From NCBI GenBank assembly GCA_051655145.1, contig JBOFZK010000050.1, positions 1-64,000 on the forward strand: a DNA stretch of 64,000 bases, read 5' to 3'. Positions 53,888 to 64,000 of this stretch are shown piece after piece. The notes beneath the pieces were generated by a model that saw only the letters and a list, made by a program, of their open reading frames with translations, had not been told where the DNA came from and ran no database searches. Position 1 is the first letter of the stretch; every line of letters starts with the position of its first letter. The translations under genes and the position numbers were made by a program. Source of the stretch: UBA710 sp051655145 (GTDB lineage Bacteria; Bacillota_I; Bacilli_A; Mycoplasmatales; Metamycoplasmataceae).

Positions 53888-55174
53888 ATGAATAAATTAA
53901 ATGCAGTTCTTGCAAGAAACGTAAAAAATGCTCCAGTAAGTGTTTGTGATTTCTCACATACAGTTGCTTTTTCCCATTATAATCACCTTTCAGCACAACT
54001 ACCAGTTGATGTAGCAACAAATAAATTGGTATCTGGAGGTATTAAGGAGCAAGCTACTCAATGTTTTAAAAATATTGAAGCAGTTATAAAAGGAATAAAT
54101 CATGTTATGGATGATGTTGTTAGATTAACAATAATCACTAAAAGCGTAAATGATGTTGAACCTGTTAAAGAAGTACTTAAAACCTTTTTTAAATCTTATT
54201 TACCAACCTTAACTACAATAATTGTAAAAAACATTCCAATGAATGCTTTAGTACAAATTGAAGCAGTTATAACATGTGGAGAAGGAACAATTCCAAATGC
54301 TCCACAAGCAGGAGATTTAATTAAAGTTGTAAAAAATACTGATAAAGTTCCAAAATGTTGTTCACAATCTCAATCAGTAGCTTTTTCACATTACAATAAC
54401 ATTTCAGCTCAATTACCAGTTGATCCAAAAACTAATGAAATTGTTAAGGGTGGAATTTCTGAACAATTAAATCAATGTTTAAGAAATATTAAAACTATCC
54501 TAGAAAGCATTGATGTACCATTTGATGATATTGTTAAAGTAAATATATTCGTAAAAAATATTAAAGATAGAGAAATAATTAAACAAGAATATAAAAAATT
54601 CTTCCCTGATTCAGCAATAGCTAGAGCAGCTAATTATTTCCCTGCTTTATCAGTTATTGAAGTAGCTGATATTGTAAGAGGAGCATTAGTTCAAGTTGAA
54701 GTTGTTGTTTCTCATGGTGATGGAACTCCTCCACAAGCAGTTGAAGACCGTCATGGAATTGTTATATATGCAAACAATACACCAAAAGCGCCACAAAAAT
54801 GTCATTCAACACAAACAGTAGCTTTTTCTCACTACAATAATATTTCTATGCAATTACCTATCGATGCTAAAACAAATGAATTAGTATCAGATGATTTTGA
54901 AAAACAAACTACAAAATGTTTAGAAAATATTAAAACTATTTTAGAAAGCATTAATCATAAAATGGAAGACGTTGTTAAATTAAATATTTTTGTTAAAGAT
55001 ATAAAAAATATTGATTTAGTTTCAAAAACTCTTAAAAAATTCTTCCCTAAAACATTACCAGCTGGAAGAATAGTAGAAGTTTCTAATATAGAAAAAAATG
55101 CTCTAGTTCAAATAGATGCAGTTGTTTCTAATGCAGAAGGAACACCTCCAAAACTAAAATTCTGTAATAGTTAA
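53888..55174 (+). CDS. Triple RidA (YjgF/YER057c/UK114) fusion protein
   Basis: 428 residues made of three consecutive RidA-family domains. The conserved block VAFSHYNxxSxQLPxD recurs with its Val at residues 26, 164 and 311, giving periods of 138 and 147. Each copy also has the Q...CxxNIxxIxxxI, DDVV/IxxxIxxK and ALVQI/VxxVV segments. RidA proteins are homotrimers with active sites between subunits, so this chain probably folds as one pseudo-trimer. The Arg that normally gives enamine/imine deaminase activity (PARSxVEV) is replaced: LTTIIVK in domain 1, ALSVIEV in domain 2, AGRIVEV in domain 3 (Arg shifted by one). The gene has its own promoter and a strong terminator. Confidence 0.9.
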   Translation: MNKLNAVLARNVKNAPVSVCDFSHTVAFSHYNHLSAQLPVDVATNKLVSGGIKEQATQCFKNIEAVIKGINHVMDDVVRLTIITKSVNDVEPVKEVLKTFFKSYLPTLTTIIVKNIPMNALVQIEAVITCGEGTIPNAPQAGDLIKVVKNTDKVPKCCSQSQSVAFSHYNNISAQLPVDPKTNEIVKGGISEQLNQCLRNIKTILESIDVPFDDIVKVNIFVKNIKDREIIKQEYKKFFPDSAIARAANYFPALSVIEVADIVRGALVQVEVVVSHGDGTPPQAVEDRHGIVIYANNTPKAPQKCHSTQTVAFSHYNNISMQLPIDAKTNELVSDDFEKQTTKCLENIKTILESINHKMEDVVKLNIFVKDIKNIDLVSKTLKKFFPKTLPAGRIVEVSNIEKNALVQIDAVVSNAEGTPPKLKFCNS

Positions 55175-55196
55175 TAAATTATTTATTAACTAAATA

Positions 55197-55233
55197 AAAA
55201 AACGTTTAGATCTTTTTGATTTAAACGTTTTTT
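55197..55233. terminator. Strong hairpin terminator, probably bidirectional
   Basis: Perfect 12-bp stem AAAAAACGTTTA / TAAACGTTTTTT with a 13-base loop. The A/T tracts are part of the stem, so it can serve both the RidA-fusion gene and the convergent SHOCT-domain gene, whose stop is at 55255. Confidence 0.9.
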
Positions 55234-55254
55234 ATTATAAATTTTAAAGTGGAA

Positions 55255-55659
55255 TTATAGTCCTAATACTTGTTTTTTAATGGCTGCGTATTCTTCTTCA
55301 GTAATTACACCAGCTTTTAAAAGCTCATAAGTTTTAATCAATTTTTCTTGTGAATTTAAAGAAGTTTGTTCTGGTAAATTTGGTTGAACATTGATAGGTT
55401 CTTTAGCTTCAAAAAAATATTGTTGTGGTTGTTGGTATTGTTGTTGAATATTATGTTTTTCAGCTTCTAATTTAGCTTTTTGTACTTCAATTTCTAACTT
55501 TTTAAGTTCAATTTGATCTTGTTCAATAGCATCAGCGGCTCTACCTTTCTTTTTCAAAAATTTAGCACCAGCTGTACCAGCAAAAATTGCTCCACCAACT
55601 TTTATTCCTGTATTTGTTAAAGAATTTAATCCTTCAGCAAAATTTCTAAAATCATTCAT
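55255..55659 (-). CDS. SHOCT-domain protein
   Basis: 134 residues. A Gly/Ala-rich segment near the N-terminus (GIKVGGAIFAGTAGAKF) could associate with the membrane. A charged helix (ELKKLEIEVQKAKLEAEKH) and a Gln/Pro-rich linker follow (QQQYQQPQQYFFEA). The C-terminal ~28 residues are a SHOCT domain (KTYELLKAGVITEEEYAAIK), a short oligomerisation module common in bacterial proteins of unknown function. GGAG-like SD before the ATG. It follows the 55687-56112 gene by 27 bases and is co-transcribed with it. Confidence 0.85.
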   Translation of the reverse strand: MNDFRNFAEGLNSLTNTGIKVGGAIFAGTAGAKFLKKKGRAADAIEQDQIELKKLEIEVQKAKLEAEKHNIQQQYQQPQQYFFEAKEPINVQPNLPEQTSLNSQEKLIKTYELLKAGVITEEEYAAIKKQVLGL

Positions 55660-55686
55660 TTTTTTCTCCTTTATAATTTTAATTTT

Positions 55687-56112
55687 TTATTCATCAAAAT
55701 CTAGTTTTGATAAATCATAATTTTTAGCAAAATTTGTTAGTGTATAATTTGCGAATCTTGCTACCATATATATATTTTCTGTAAATTGATATATAACTGC
55801 TACTTGCTCAATAAGATTTTTTTCTCCATTTTCATTAAATGAAAAGTTAGTAAAAATTGCAACTAAATTATTGTTTGGAGCATTTTCGTCCATAACAGTA
55901 TCTAATAAAGTTAACATTCTTATTTGATCATCTGTAAGAGTTGTAATAATATTTTGAAAATCATTACATTTTTCGTCTTTAGCATCAAAAACTTTTTTTA
56001 ATCCTGCAAGTCAATCTGGGTGTAACCCCTCTCCTTTTGATAAATCAAAAGAATCATAATAAAATTCATCAGTAATAATTTGGTCATTTAATAATAAAAC
56101 ATCTTTTTCCAT
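55687..56112 (-). CDS. Unknown 141-residue protein
   Basis: Starts at ATG 56112 with a textbook SD AAGGAGG nearby, one of the best in the window. The sequence is acidic (MEKDVLLLNDQIITDEFYY; ends DLSKLDFDE), contains the segment DDQIRMLTLLDTVMDENAP and looks cytosolic and globular. One TGA Trp near residue 34 splits it under the standard code. No family recognised. First gene of a pair with the SHOCT-domain protein. Confidence 0.8.
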
Positions 56113-56202
56113 ATGTTAGTCCTCCTTGTTGTTGATATTTTAAATATATCACAATAACTAAAAAAGAAGTTTTTATTATAAAAAAAAATTTTTAAAATGA
56201 TA

Positions 56203-56208
56203 TATAAT
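56203..56208 (+). promoter_or_regulatory. Probable -10 box of the tRNA-His gene
   Basis: TATAAT about 25 bases before the mature tRNA 5' end; a start near 56215 would leave a short leader for RNase P. No clear -35. Confidence 0.5.
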
Positions 56209-56233
56209 TTTTTGAGTAATTGTAATAAATTAT

Positions 56234-56310
56234 GGTAGACATGGTGAAGTGGTTAACACAGCGGTTTGTGGTACCGTCATGCGCGGGTTCGAACCCCGTT
56301 GTCTGCCCCA
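56234..56310 (+). tRNA. tRNA-His (anticodon GTG)
   Basis: 77-nt cloverleaf. The acceptor stem GTAGACA (56235-56241) pairs with TGTCTGC (one G-U), with the extra G(-1) at 56234 opposite C73, the identity mark of histidine tRNA. The anticodon loop reads TTGTGGT, the T arm is GCGGG-TTCGAAC-CCCGT and CCA is encoded at the 3' end. A T tract follows directly and may end transcription. Confidence 0.96.
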
Positions 56311-56380
56311 TTTTTTTTGCTTTTTTTAAAAATAAAATATGATATAATTATTATTAAATAATTAAATTCATTAAGGTATT

Positions 56381-59300
56381 ATGAACAAAAATAAAAATAA
56401 CAATTCAGACGAATATCCTTCCGAGAAGGAAGAATATTTAAAAACTAAAATAGACCAAGGATTAACTTCAGAAGAAGTTGAAAAAAGGCAAAAACTTTTT
56501 GGCTTAAATTCAATAAAAAAAGACAAACAAGTTTCTTTTATTGTTTTATTTTTAAGACAACTTACAGAATTAATGTCTCTTTTATTATTGGTAGCTGGAA
56601 TTTTATCCCTAGGACTTTCTATTTATCAACAAACAAGAGGGGAAGATGTAGTTCTTCAATATACTCAAACAGCAATTCTTCTGTCTATAGTTTTTATTAA
56701 CTCATTATTCGGCTCTATTCAAGAGATAAAATCAAATAATGCAATTGAAGAACTTGAAAAAATGGCTTCAAGTAATGCAAAGGTCATTAGAAACGGGATA
56801 ATTACATTAATAAACTCCAATGAAATAACTATCGGAGATATTTTAATTGTAGAAGCAGGAGATACTATTCAAGCAGATGCTATGCTTTTAGAAGTAAATA
56901 ATCTTCAAGTTATTGAATCTATTTTAACCGGTGAATCAAATGCTATTGATAAAAATCTTGAACAAACTGAAGGAGATATTCCTTTAGGAGATCAAAAAAA
57001 TAAAATCTTTTCAGGAACAAACGTAATAAATGGTAGAGGTGTTTCTATAGTTGTTTCAATAGGGAATAATACAGAAATAGGGAAAGTAGCTAAATTAATT
57101 TCTGATGATAAAAATAAAACAAAAACTCCATTACAATATAAATTACATAATTTAAGTAAATATTTAGGTATTGTCGGAATAGTAATAACAATTTTAACTT
57201 TCTTCTTTTCTTTATTTGTAATAGAAAATGTTGTAAATACAGGGTTTAAAGCTGTTCAACCATCACTTATTTTAGCTATTTCTTTAGCAGCCGCTGCTAT
57301 TCCTGAAGGATTAAATGCTGTCGTTAATATAATTTTATCTATTGGTGTTAAAAAGATGTCTCGTAAAAATGCAATTATTAAGAAATTGCCAGCAGTAGAA
57401 ACATTAGGATCTACAAGTGTTATTTGTTCAGATAAAACAGGAACACTTACAATGAATAAAATGACTATTACTAATTTATGAGCATTTAAAAATAATTATG
57501 TAGAAAAACAAAGTTTAATGAAACTTTCTAAAGAACAAATTGATTTACTTAAATATGCTGTTTTATGTACAGATGCTTCTATTGATGAAAATAATTTAGA
57601 AGAAACTCCTGTTGGTGATCCAACTGAACTTTGTATTTTAGAATTAGCTTTAAAAAATAAATTTTCACCAATTCAATGAGATAAAGAATTTCCAAGAATA
57701 ACAACAATTCCTTTTGATTCTAATAGAAAATTAATGACTTCTATTAATCAAATTCAAGATGAATTTTATGTTATTGTAAAAGGTGCGCCTGATGTAATTT
57801 TTAGTAAATGTAAAAATATTGATAATGATACTGAAATTAAAAAAATTAATAATAGTTGAAGTAATAAAGCAATTAGAGTTCTTGGTGTTGGAATTAAAAA
57901 AATAGATAAAAATAATTTAGATATAAATAATTTAGATATAGAAGAAATTGAAAACAATTTAGAATTCATTGGTCTAATTGGAATGATTGATCCTCCACGT
58001 GAAGAAGTTAAATTATCTATTAAAGAATGTATTAGTGCAGGAATTAAACCAGTTATGATAACAGGAGATCATTTAAATACAGCTGTTGCCATCGCTATGG
58101 AATTAGGAATTATAACTAATCCAGAAGTTCAAAAATCAATAACAGGAACAGAATTAAATTTACTTTCAGATGAATATTTAACAGAACATATTAATGATTA
58201 TTCGGTTTATGCAAGAGTTTCTCCTGAAGATAAACTAAGAATAGTAAAAGCTTGACAAGCAAATAATCAAGTTGTAGCTATGACTGGAGATGGTGTTAAT
58301 GATGCTCCGGCATTAAAAGCTGCTGATATAGGTTGTGCAATGGGAATAACCGGAACAGACGTTTCTAAGGGTGCAGCTGATATGATTTTAACTGATGATA
58401 ATTTTTCAACAATTATTGAATCAGTTAAATCAGGAAGAAGTATTTATGAAAGTATTAGGAATATAGTTAAATTCCTTTTATCATCAAATATAGCTGGAAT
58501 AATTTCAATAGTTGTCGGGATGATAATTTTCTATTTTGTTTTTGAAATAGGTAATTGAGGTTATTTACATGAATCAACATTTAATGGTGTTAATATAACA
58601 TTAGAACAAGCTAATATAATAAATTTAGATATTAAATTCCAAACTACATTAACAACTATTCAAATATTAATTAATAATATAGTGATAGAGACGCTCCCCG
58701 GCGTTGCTCTAGGTATTCAAGAGAATACTTCTTCTTTAATGAATAGAAGACCAAGAAGTAAATACGAATCAATATTTGCTGATAAATTAATTATTAAAAT
58801 TTTTGTTACAGGAATAATCAATGGACTACTTACAATTTTAGCTTTTACTTTAGGAGTGTTTGTAGCAATTGAAGCTGGAGTTCCGATGTTAAGATTTTTC
58901 TATGGGAACATTGCCGCTTTTATTTGTTTAACAATTGGAGGGATATTAAAATCAATTTCAATGTCTTCAAAAATTTCAATTTTTAAAACAAAATGAGCAG
59001 AAAATAAATGAGTTTATTTAGCTTGTTTTGTATCATTTGCAATTATTTTAATTTCAACACTTATTCCTCCAGTTGCTTCATTATTTGGAGAAAGACCAAT
59101 TATTAGTGATGAACTAATTAAAAATACAAATTTAAGTATTGATCAACTTAATAAAATAATTTTTAATAATTCAACAGTTAATGATATGCTTAGTTGAGAA
59201 TTATTTGTAATAGGATTTTCATTTGGTTTAATTCCTTTAATAATTTTAGAAATAGAAAAATATTTTAAAAATAATTATGGAAGCCATAAAATTATTTCAA

Positions 59301-59383
59301 ATATTACAAATTTTGAAATAATTCCAAAACCACCATCATTTCAAGAAAAATACCCAATATTTAAAAAATTCAAAAAGGATTAA
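56381..59383 (+). CDS. P-type (calcium-type, P2) cation ATPase
   Basis: 1000 residues with ten expected membrane segments. ATPase motifs: LTGESN (actuator TGES), phosphorylation site CSDKTGTLTMNKM, nucleotide site KGAPD, and hinge TGDGVNDAPALKAADIG. The N-terminal cation-ATPase domain (GLTSEEVEKRQKLFGLN) fits the P2 class. In the transport sites TM4 keeps PEGL, TM5 has SSNIAGI (the SERCA Glu is lost, as in plasma-membrane pumps) and TM6 reads NNIVIETLPG where SERCA has NLVTDGLPA, so the key Asp is Glu. A single-site Ca2+ exporter is likely but the ion is not certain. AAGG precedes the ATG; transcribed after tRNA-His. Confidence 0.92.
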
Positions 59384-59454
59384 TCATATTTTTAAAATAA
59401 AATTATTGTAATATTATATAATTACAAAATAAAATATCTATTAAAGAGGAAGAA

Positions 59455-59718
59455 ATGAAAAAATTTACAGCAAAAATAATTGATCCAGTAGGTTTACATG
59501 CTAGACCAGCATCTATCACCGTGCAAGCAGCTTCTAAATTTGTCTCAGACATTAAAATTAAGTCAAATGGAAGAGAAGGAAATTTAAAATCAATAATGAA
59601 TATTATGGCTCTTGGAATTAAAACAGGGCATGAATTTACAATTGAAGCTTCAGGTGCTGATGAAGAAGAAGCAATTGAAGTAATTAAAAACGAAATGAAA
59701 GCAAATAAATTAATTTAA
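59455..59718 (+). CDS. ptsH: Phosphocarrier protein HPr
   Basis: Carries phosphate from enzyme I to sugar-specific PTS enzymes. 87 residues, standard. His15 lies in VGLHARPAS and regulatory Ser46 in LKSIMNIM, so both the PTS and the HPr-kinase sites are kept. Strong SD AGAGGAAG. A TATAAT is at 59417-59422. ptsI follows 25 bases later, an operon arrangement common in Firmicutes but often split in Mollicutes. Confidence 0.97.
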   Translation: MKKFTAKIIDPVGLHARPASITVQAASKFVSDIKIKSNGREGNLKSIMNIMALGIKTGHEFTIEASGADEEEAIEVIKNEMKANKLI

Positions 59719-59743
59719 CAATTATTTTAGAAAAGGCATTAAA

Positions 59744-61450
59744 TTGAAATTAAGTGGTATTGGAGCATCTAACGGAATAGTTATAGCTAAAGTTTTTGAG
59801 TTAAATGAACCAGAAATTAATATTGTTAAAAAAAGTATTAATGATGTTGAAGCAGAAGTTTTAAAATTAAAAAAAGCAATTAATATTTGTGTTTCTCAAA
59901 TTGAAAATTTAAAAGAAAAATCTATTAAAAATATAGGTTTAGAACACGCGATGATTTTTGATGCTCATATTCAAGTAGCTTCTGATCCAATGATGATGGA
60001 AGAAATAGAATCTTTAATAAGATTAGAAAAAGTAAATTCTGATTATGCAGTTAATTCTATTACAAAAAAATATATAGAAATGTTTTCTCAAATGGATGAT
60101 GAATACATGAAAGAAAGATCTGGAGATATTAAAGACGTAGCTAAAAGAATAATATATGCTCTTTTTGATATTAAACCTGTTGATTTAACTACTATTAATG
60201 AAGACGTTATTATAGTGGCATATGATCTAACTCCTTCTGAAACATCTCAATTAAATAAAAATTTTGTAAAAGGATTTGTAACAGATATTGGCGGGAAAAC
60301 TTCTCATTCAGCAATTATGGCAAGATCTCTTGAAATACCTGCCGTTTTAGGATTAAAAGATATTACTAAAATGGTTAAAACTGGTGATATTTTAGCAATT
60401 AATGGAGAAACTGGAGAAGTTTTTATTAATCCCTCAAAGGAAGTTATTGAAAATTATAAAAATGAAGCTATTAAAAAAGCTAAAGAAAAAGAATATTTAA
60501 AAACTTTTAAAGATAAAAAATCAATTTCTAAAGACGGAATTCAAATTGATATTTCAGCAAATATAGGTTCTCCGAAAGATATGGAAGGAGTAATTGAATC
60601 TGGAGCAGATTCAATTGGTTTATTCCGTTCAGAATTTTTGTATATGGATAATGAAAATTGACCTACAGAAGAAGAACAATTTAAAGCATATTCTGAAGTA
60701 ATCAAAAGAAACAATAAAAAATTAGTAATTATTAGAACATTAGATATTGGTGGAGATAAAACTCTTAAATATTTTAAATTTCCAGAAGAAATGAATCCAT
60801 TTTTAGGATATAGAGCAATTCGTTTATGTCTTGATAAAGTTGATATTTTTGAAACTCAATTAAGAGCATTAATAAGAGCTTCAGAATTTGGTAAATTAGG
60901 AATTATGTTTCCAATGATTGCAACTGTTGATGAATTTAAACAAGCTAAAGCAATTTTTGATAGAGTTTATCTTGAAGTTAAAAAAGAACATAAAAATGTA
61001 TCAAATGATATTCAAGTAGGAACAATGGTTGAAATTCCTTCTTTAGCAGTTACTTGTGACATAATTTGTAAATATGCTGATTTTGTTTCAATAGGAACAA
61101 ATGATTTAATGCAATACTCAATGGCTTCTGATAGAATGAATGAAAAAGTTTCTTATTTATATCAACCACTTAATCCAGCTATATTAAGACTTATAAAAAT
61201 GACAATCGATGGTGCACATAAAGCTGGTAAATGAGTAGGTATGTGTGGAGAAATGGCTGGAGATATTAGTGTAATCCCTTTATTATTTGCAATGGGATTA
61301 GATGAATTTTCAATGGCTTCTTCTTCTATTTTAAAAGCAAGAGAATTAATTAGTAGACTTTCAAGAAAAGAAATTACTCCTATTTTAGATAAAGTATTAA
61401 ATTCAGAAAACGAAAAAGAAGTTATTGAAATCTTAAAAAACAAATTTTAA
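59744..61450 (+). CDS. ptsI: PTS enzyme I (PEP-protein phosphotransferase)
   Basis: Takes phosphate from PEP and passes it to HPr. 568 residues. Active-site His in DIGGKTSHSAIMARSLEIPA, the PEP-binding IGLFRSEFLYM, the VIIRTLDIGGDK segment, and the C-terminal SIGTNDLMQYSMASDRMN and GMCGEMAGD motifs are intact. The start is taken as TTG 59744, 7 bases after AAAAGG; no ATG or GTG lies in a suitable place. Downstream sugar-specific components are not in the window, and the two IIA-like proteins here look degenerate. Confidence 0.96.
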
Positions 61451-61486
61451 ATTTCTTATCTATTAAATTGTTATAATTTTAATGAA

Positions 61487-63175
61487 ATGAAATTAAAAGG
61501 CTCAAAATTATGAAACTTTCTTAATGTAATTTTTTTTATTTTTTGTGGGGTAGGAATAGGTACAGGAGTTTTTTATTTAACAAAGTATATAATTCAAACT
61601 CAAAACGAAATTAAAGATAATACTTTTAATGCAAACGAACAAAAAATAGAATTACCAAAAGATATTAATAATCCTATTAAAATAATTGAATATACAACTT
61701 TATATGATAAAGATACTAAAGAACCTATTTATTTCTTTGGACAAGATGGAATTAAAGCATTAAGTGAAAGAATTAAAAAAGATTTATTATTCGGTCCAGA
61801 AGTTGAAGATCTACAAGTTATTTATATTAATAGAACTGGTGTTCTTGGTAATAATGTTTCAGGTCAATATATTCCTCTAACAAAAGAAATGGATTTAAAT
61901 ATTAACCAATATCTTCCTGATGCAGCAAATTATCCAATAGTAGATAAAGTTAATCTTGTTTTTCCAACTTTATTTCATGAATATTTTCATCATTTTGAGG
62001 CATTTTATTTAAATAATGTTAAATCAAATGATAAAAACGCAACTAAACTAGTTAATAATAAATTTATTTCTACAAAATTCATAGAAGAATGAAAAAATAT
62101 TTTTCATTATAATGATGAAAGAAAACTTATAAATCCAGGAACAATCTCAAATATTTCGTCACCTAAAGATCTTTTTTATGGAGCAAATATTCCAGGTTAT
62201 AATTTAAATAATATTCCAGAAAATGTTAGATTTCAATATGGAGCAACTAATAACTATATAGATAAAAATGACATATTATATTTATATTCATTTTCAGAAT
62301 TATTTACAAGAAAAATAACTGAAGCATTTTATCAAGTTGATTCTCATAATAATTCTTCTTATCCTTGATATGGTTTTATAGGAAAAAATTATTGAGTACC
62401 TAATGCTTTTTCAATTGAATTAATGAGAAATAGAAGTTTTAGAGTAGATGGCTCAACTATAGAAACAGCAAAAGCTTCTTGAAATCAATCAAACTATCTT
62501 TATTCTTTAGATACAGTTTATGGTGGTCAAGCAGTATTTACAGATAAAACAAAAGAAAATGTAGCTCCTGTTTTTAATGAGTTTAATTCATTATTAAATT
62601 CAATTTATGGTGTAGGTTCAAATATTAGTCAAATTTTTATTAAAAACAATCTTCAAAGTAAACTTAGACCTAATGGATCATTAATTATTGATCCAGTTTC
62701 AAAAGCAAATTTTAATTTAATTAAATTTACTGGTTTTGTTGATACAAAAGATTATGAAAATTTAAATTCAATTCTTATTGATAATGACGGAGATTCTCAA
62801 AATAATACTGATAATGAAATAAATGTTTTTGAAAAAATAGAAATAAATAAACCTAATTATAATTATTCAATTCCAAGTACAAAAATAAATCCATTTGGAA
62901 CAACAAGAGTAGTGCCACAAAATTATAAGCCATATACAATTAGCGAATATATAGATATAAATAAAATTAGAAATAAACCACTTTATTTTTGATTAGATAG
63001 AAATAAAAATAATATAAGAGATAAAAATGAGCTTGTTCAAATTAAAAATAATATAAATTTAGAAACATATAGACCAACTTCATCATATAGAAACTTTTTT
63101 GATCGTTCATTAACATTAAATAAAAATAATATATTATTTACTAATGATAGATTTTCAGAAGAAAGGTGAAATTAA
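61487..63175 (+). CDS. PDxFFG-like membrane-anchored protein with HExxH motif
   Basis: 562 residues. One N-terminal membrane segment (~9-33, FLNVIFFIFCGVGIGTGVFY) without a lipobox, then a large extracellular domain. EPIYFFGQDGIKAL (79-92) resembles the PDxFFG signature of a mycoplasma-specific surface-protein family. FHEYFHHFE gives a zinc-metallopeptidase HExxH (His164, Glu165, His168), and FSELFTRKITEAFY (~270) could supply a third ligand. The C-terminal half is Asn-rich and includes a DNDGDSQNNTDNE calcium-loop-like segment and WLDRNKNNIRDKNE, an EF-hand-like loop. A TATAAT ends 9 bases before the ATG, with no SD. Protease activity is inferred only. Confidence 0.75.
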
Positions 63176-63178
63176 TTA

Positions 63179-64000
63179 ATGAAACCATTAACAGAAAGAG
63201 AAAAAAAAATTTTTAAATTAATAGTTTTTTCTTATATTGAAAATGGCCTTCCTTTAGGTTCAACAAACTTAATTCAAAAATATAATTTATCTCTTTCATC
63301 AGCGACAATTAGAAATGTTATGGCTTCTTTAGAAAAAAAAAATTTCATAGAAAAAACTCATTCATCTTCTGGAAGAATACCAACAATTGATGGATTAAAG
63401 TTTTATACAGAACATTTTAATAATAATTTAGATGATAAATTGTATTTCAAAATAAAAGATATTTTTTCAAAAAGAAGAATGAATATTGAAGATACAATTG
63501 ATGAAGCCGCTAAATTAATTTCAGATATAAGTGGTTTAACTCTTGTTACATCTAATAAAAACGCAAATGAAACAGAAGTTTTAAAAAGCATTACACTTAC
63601 TAAAATAAATAAAAATGAAGTTATTATTGTTTTAATAACTTCTATTGGAAGAATTATAAATAAAACCATATTATTAACTAAAACAGTTAAAATGGAAGAT
63701 TTAAGAATAGCTGTTAGAATTTTCCAAGAAAGATTAATTGATTCTCTTATTATTGAAATAAGAAAAAAATTAGAATTTTTATCGCCAATTTTAAAAAAAG
63801 AAATTAGTAATTATGATGAACTAATAGAGGCTTTTGTTAATAATGTTTTTTATTTTGAAAAAAAACAAAAAAACAAAGTATTTGGTGAAAATTATATTAT
63901 TGAAGATAAACAAATTGAAAGAGAAAAAATAACTGAAATTATTAATATAATAGAAAATAAATCAATTTGAGAAATGATGGAAGATTTTGTTTCTGAAGAT
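63179..64000 (+). CDS. hrcA: Heat-shock repressor HrcA (partial, continues past window)
   Basis: Repressor that binds CIRCE operators of chaperone genes. The N-terminal winged helix is clear: TEREKKIFKLIVFSYIENG, then SSATIRNVMASLEKKNFIEK and HSSSGRIPTIDGLKFY. The dimerisation/inserted domain follows and the frame is still open at 64000. It starts 3 bases after the PDxFFG-like gene, with GAAAGG upstream. I find no CIRCE-type inverted repeat within this window, including upstream of lon, so its targets lie elsewhere. Confidence 0.95.

Noticed and set aside
1..64000. CRISPR arrays, insertion sequences, transposases, integrases, att sites
   Set aside because: None seen. The only direct repeats are the surface-gene ends, the 69-72-bp units at 26053-26265 and the RidA domain repeats, all within coding sequence.

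Overview
The window reads as chromosome of a Mollicute (Mycoplasma sensu lato). In-frame TGA codons occur throughout and must be read as tryptophan: almost every long gene here falls into fragments under the standard code and becomes one reading frame under code 4. Base composition is very AT-rich, genes are tightly packed, no biosynthetic operon is present, and no stretch longer than about 250 bases lacks a gene. Giant surface proteins, a PDxFFG-like protein and RuvAB without RuvC nearby suggest the hominis/pulmonis/mobile side of the group. I cannot name the species.

Layout. 1-11129: the end of one giant surface protein, then a complete 3454-residue paralogue whose last ~200 codons are about 94% identical to it. 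11303-17865: ileS, ruvAB (minus), asnS (minus), smpB and the tmRNA gene ssrA. 17898-20801: a Pro/Gln-rich coiled-coil membrane-anchored protein and an ECF-type substrate-binding membrane protein. 20817-25755: a structured leader, rplK (long charged tail), rplA, a degenerate PTS IIA-like protein, secA, hpt. 25846-30135: a Gln/Pro/Tyr repeat protein, glf, acpS, plsC, then metK (minus). 30209-38551: valS with a damaged editing site, folD, an alpha/beta hydrolase and a deoxynucleoside kinase (minus), a half ABC exporter (plus), a Y-family DNA polymerase and a DhaM-like protein (minus). 38710-46535: eno, tuf, cysS-rlmB-SigH-like sigma factor, lon. 46532-51045: coaD (minus), a 43-residue peptide with 10 cysteines, a small membrane protein, rpmG-pepP-efp, a small unknown gene and a split chromate-transporter-family pair. 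51042-53637 (minus): second half ABC exporter, small coiled-coil protein, HEPN/Abi-like protein. 53888-56310: a triple RidA fusion, two minus-strand unknown genes and tRNA-His. 56381-64000: P-type ATPase, ptsH-ptsI, a PDxFFG-like protein with an HExxH motif, and the start of hrcA.

How it fits together. Most genes are core translation, secretion, repair and sugar-phosphotransfer functions of a minimal parasite. The distinctive material is at the surface (two giant paralogues, PDxFFG-like protein, possible galactofuranose chemistry through glf) and in small regulatory or defence-like units. Points worth following: a single-chain RidA pseudo-trimer without the usual catalytic Arg; two half ABC exporters 15 kb apart whose sequence defects complement each other as in heterodimeric exporters; a tightly coupled small-protein/HEPN pair in the operon of one of them; a stand-alone metallothionein-like gene; a SigH-like sigma factor kept in Bacillus-like gene order; a ValRS predicted to have lost editing; and an EF-P with Arg at the tip position. 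Domain and family calls rest on motif recognition by eye, not on database searches.
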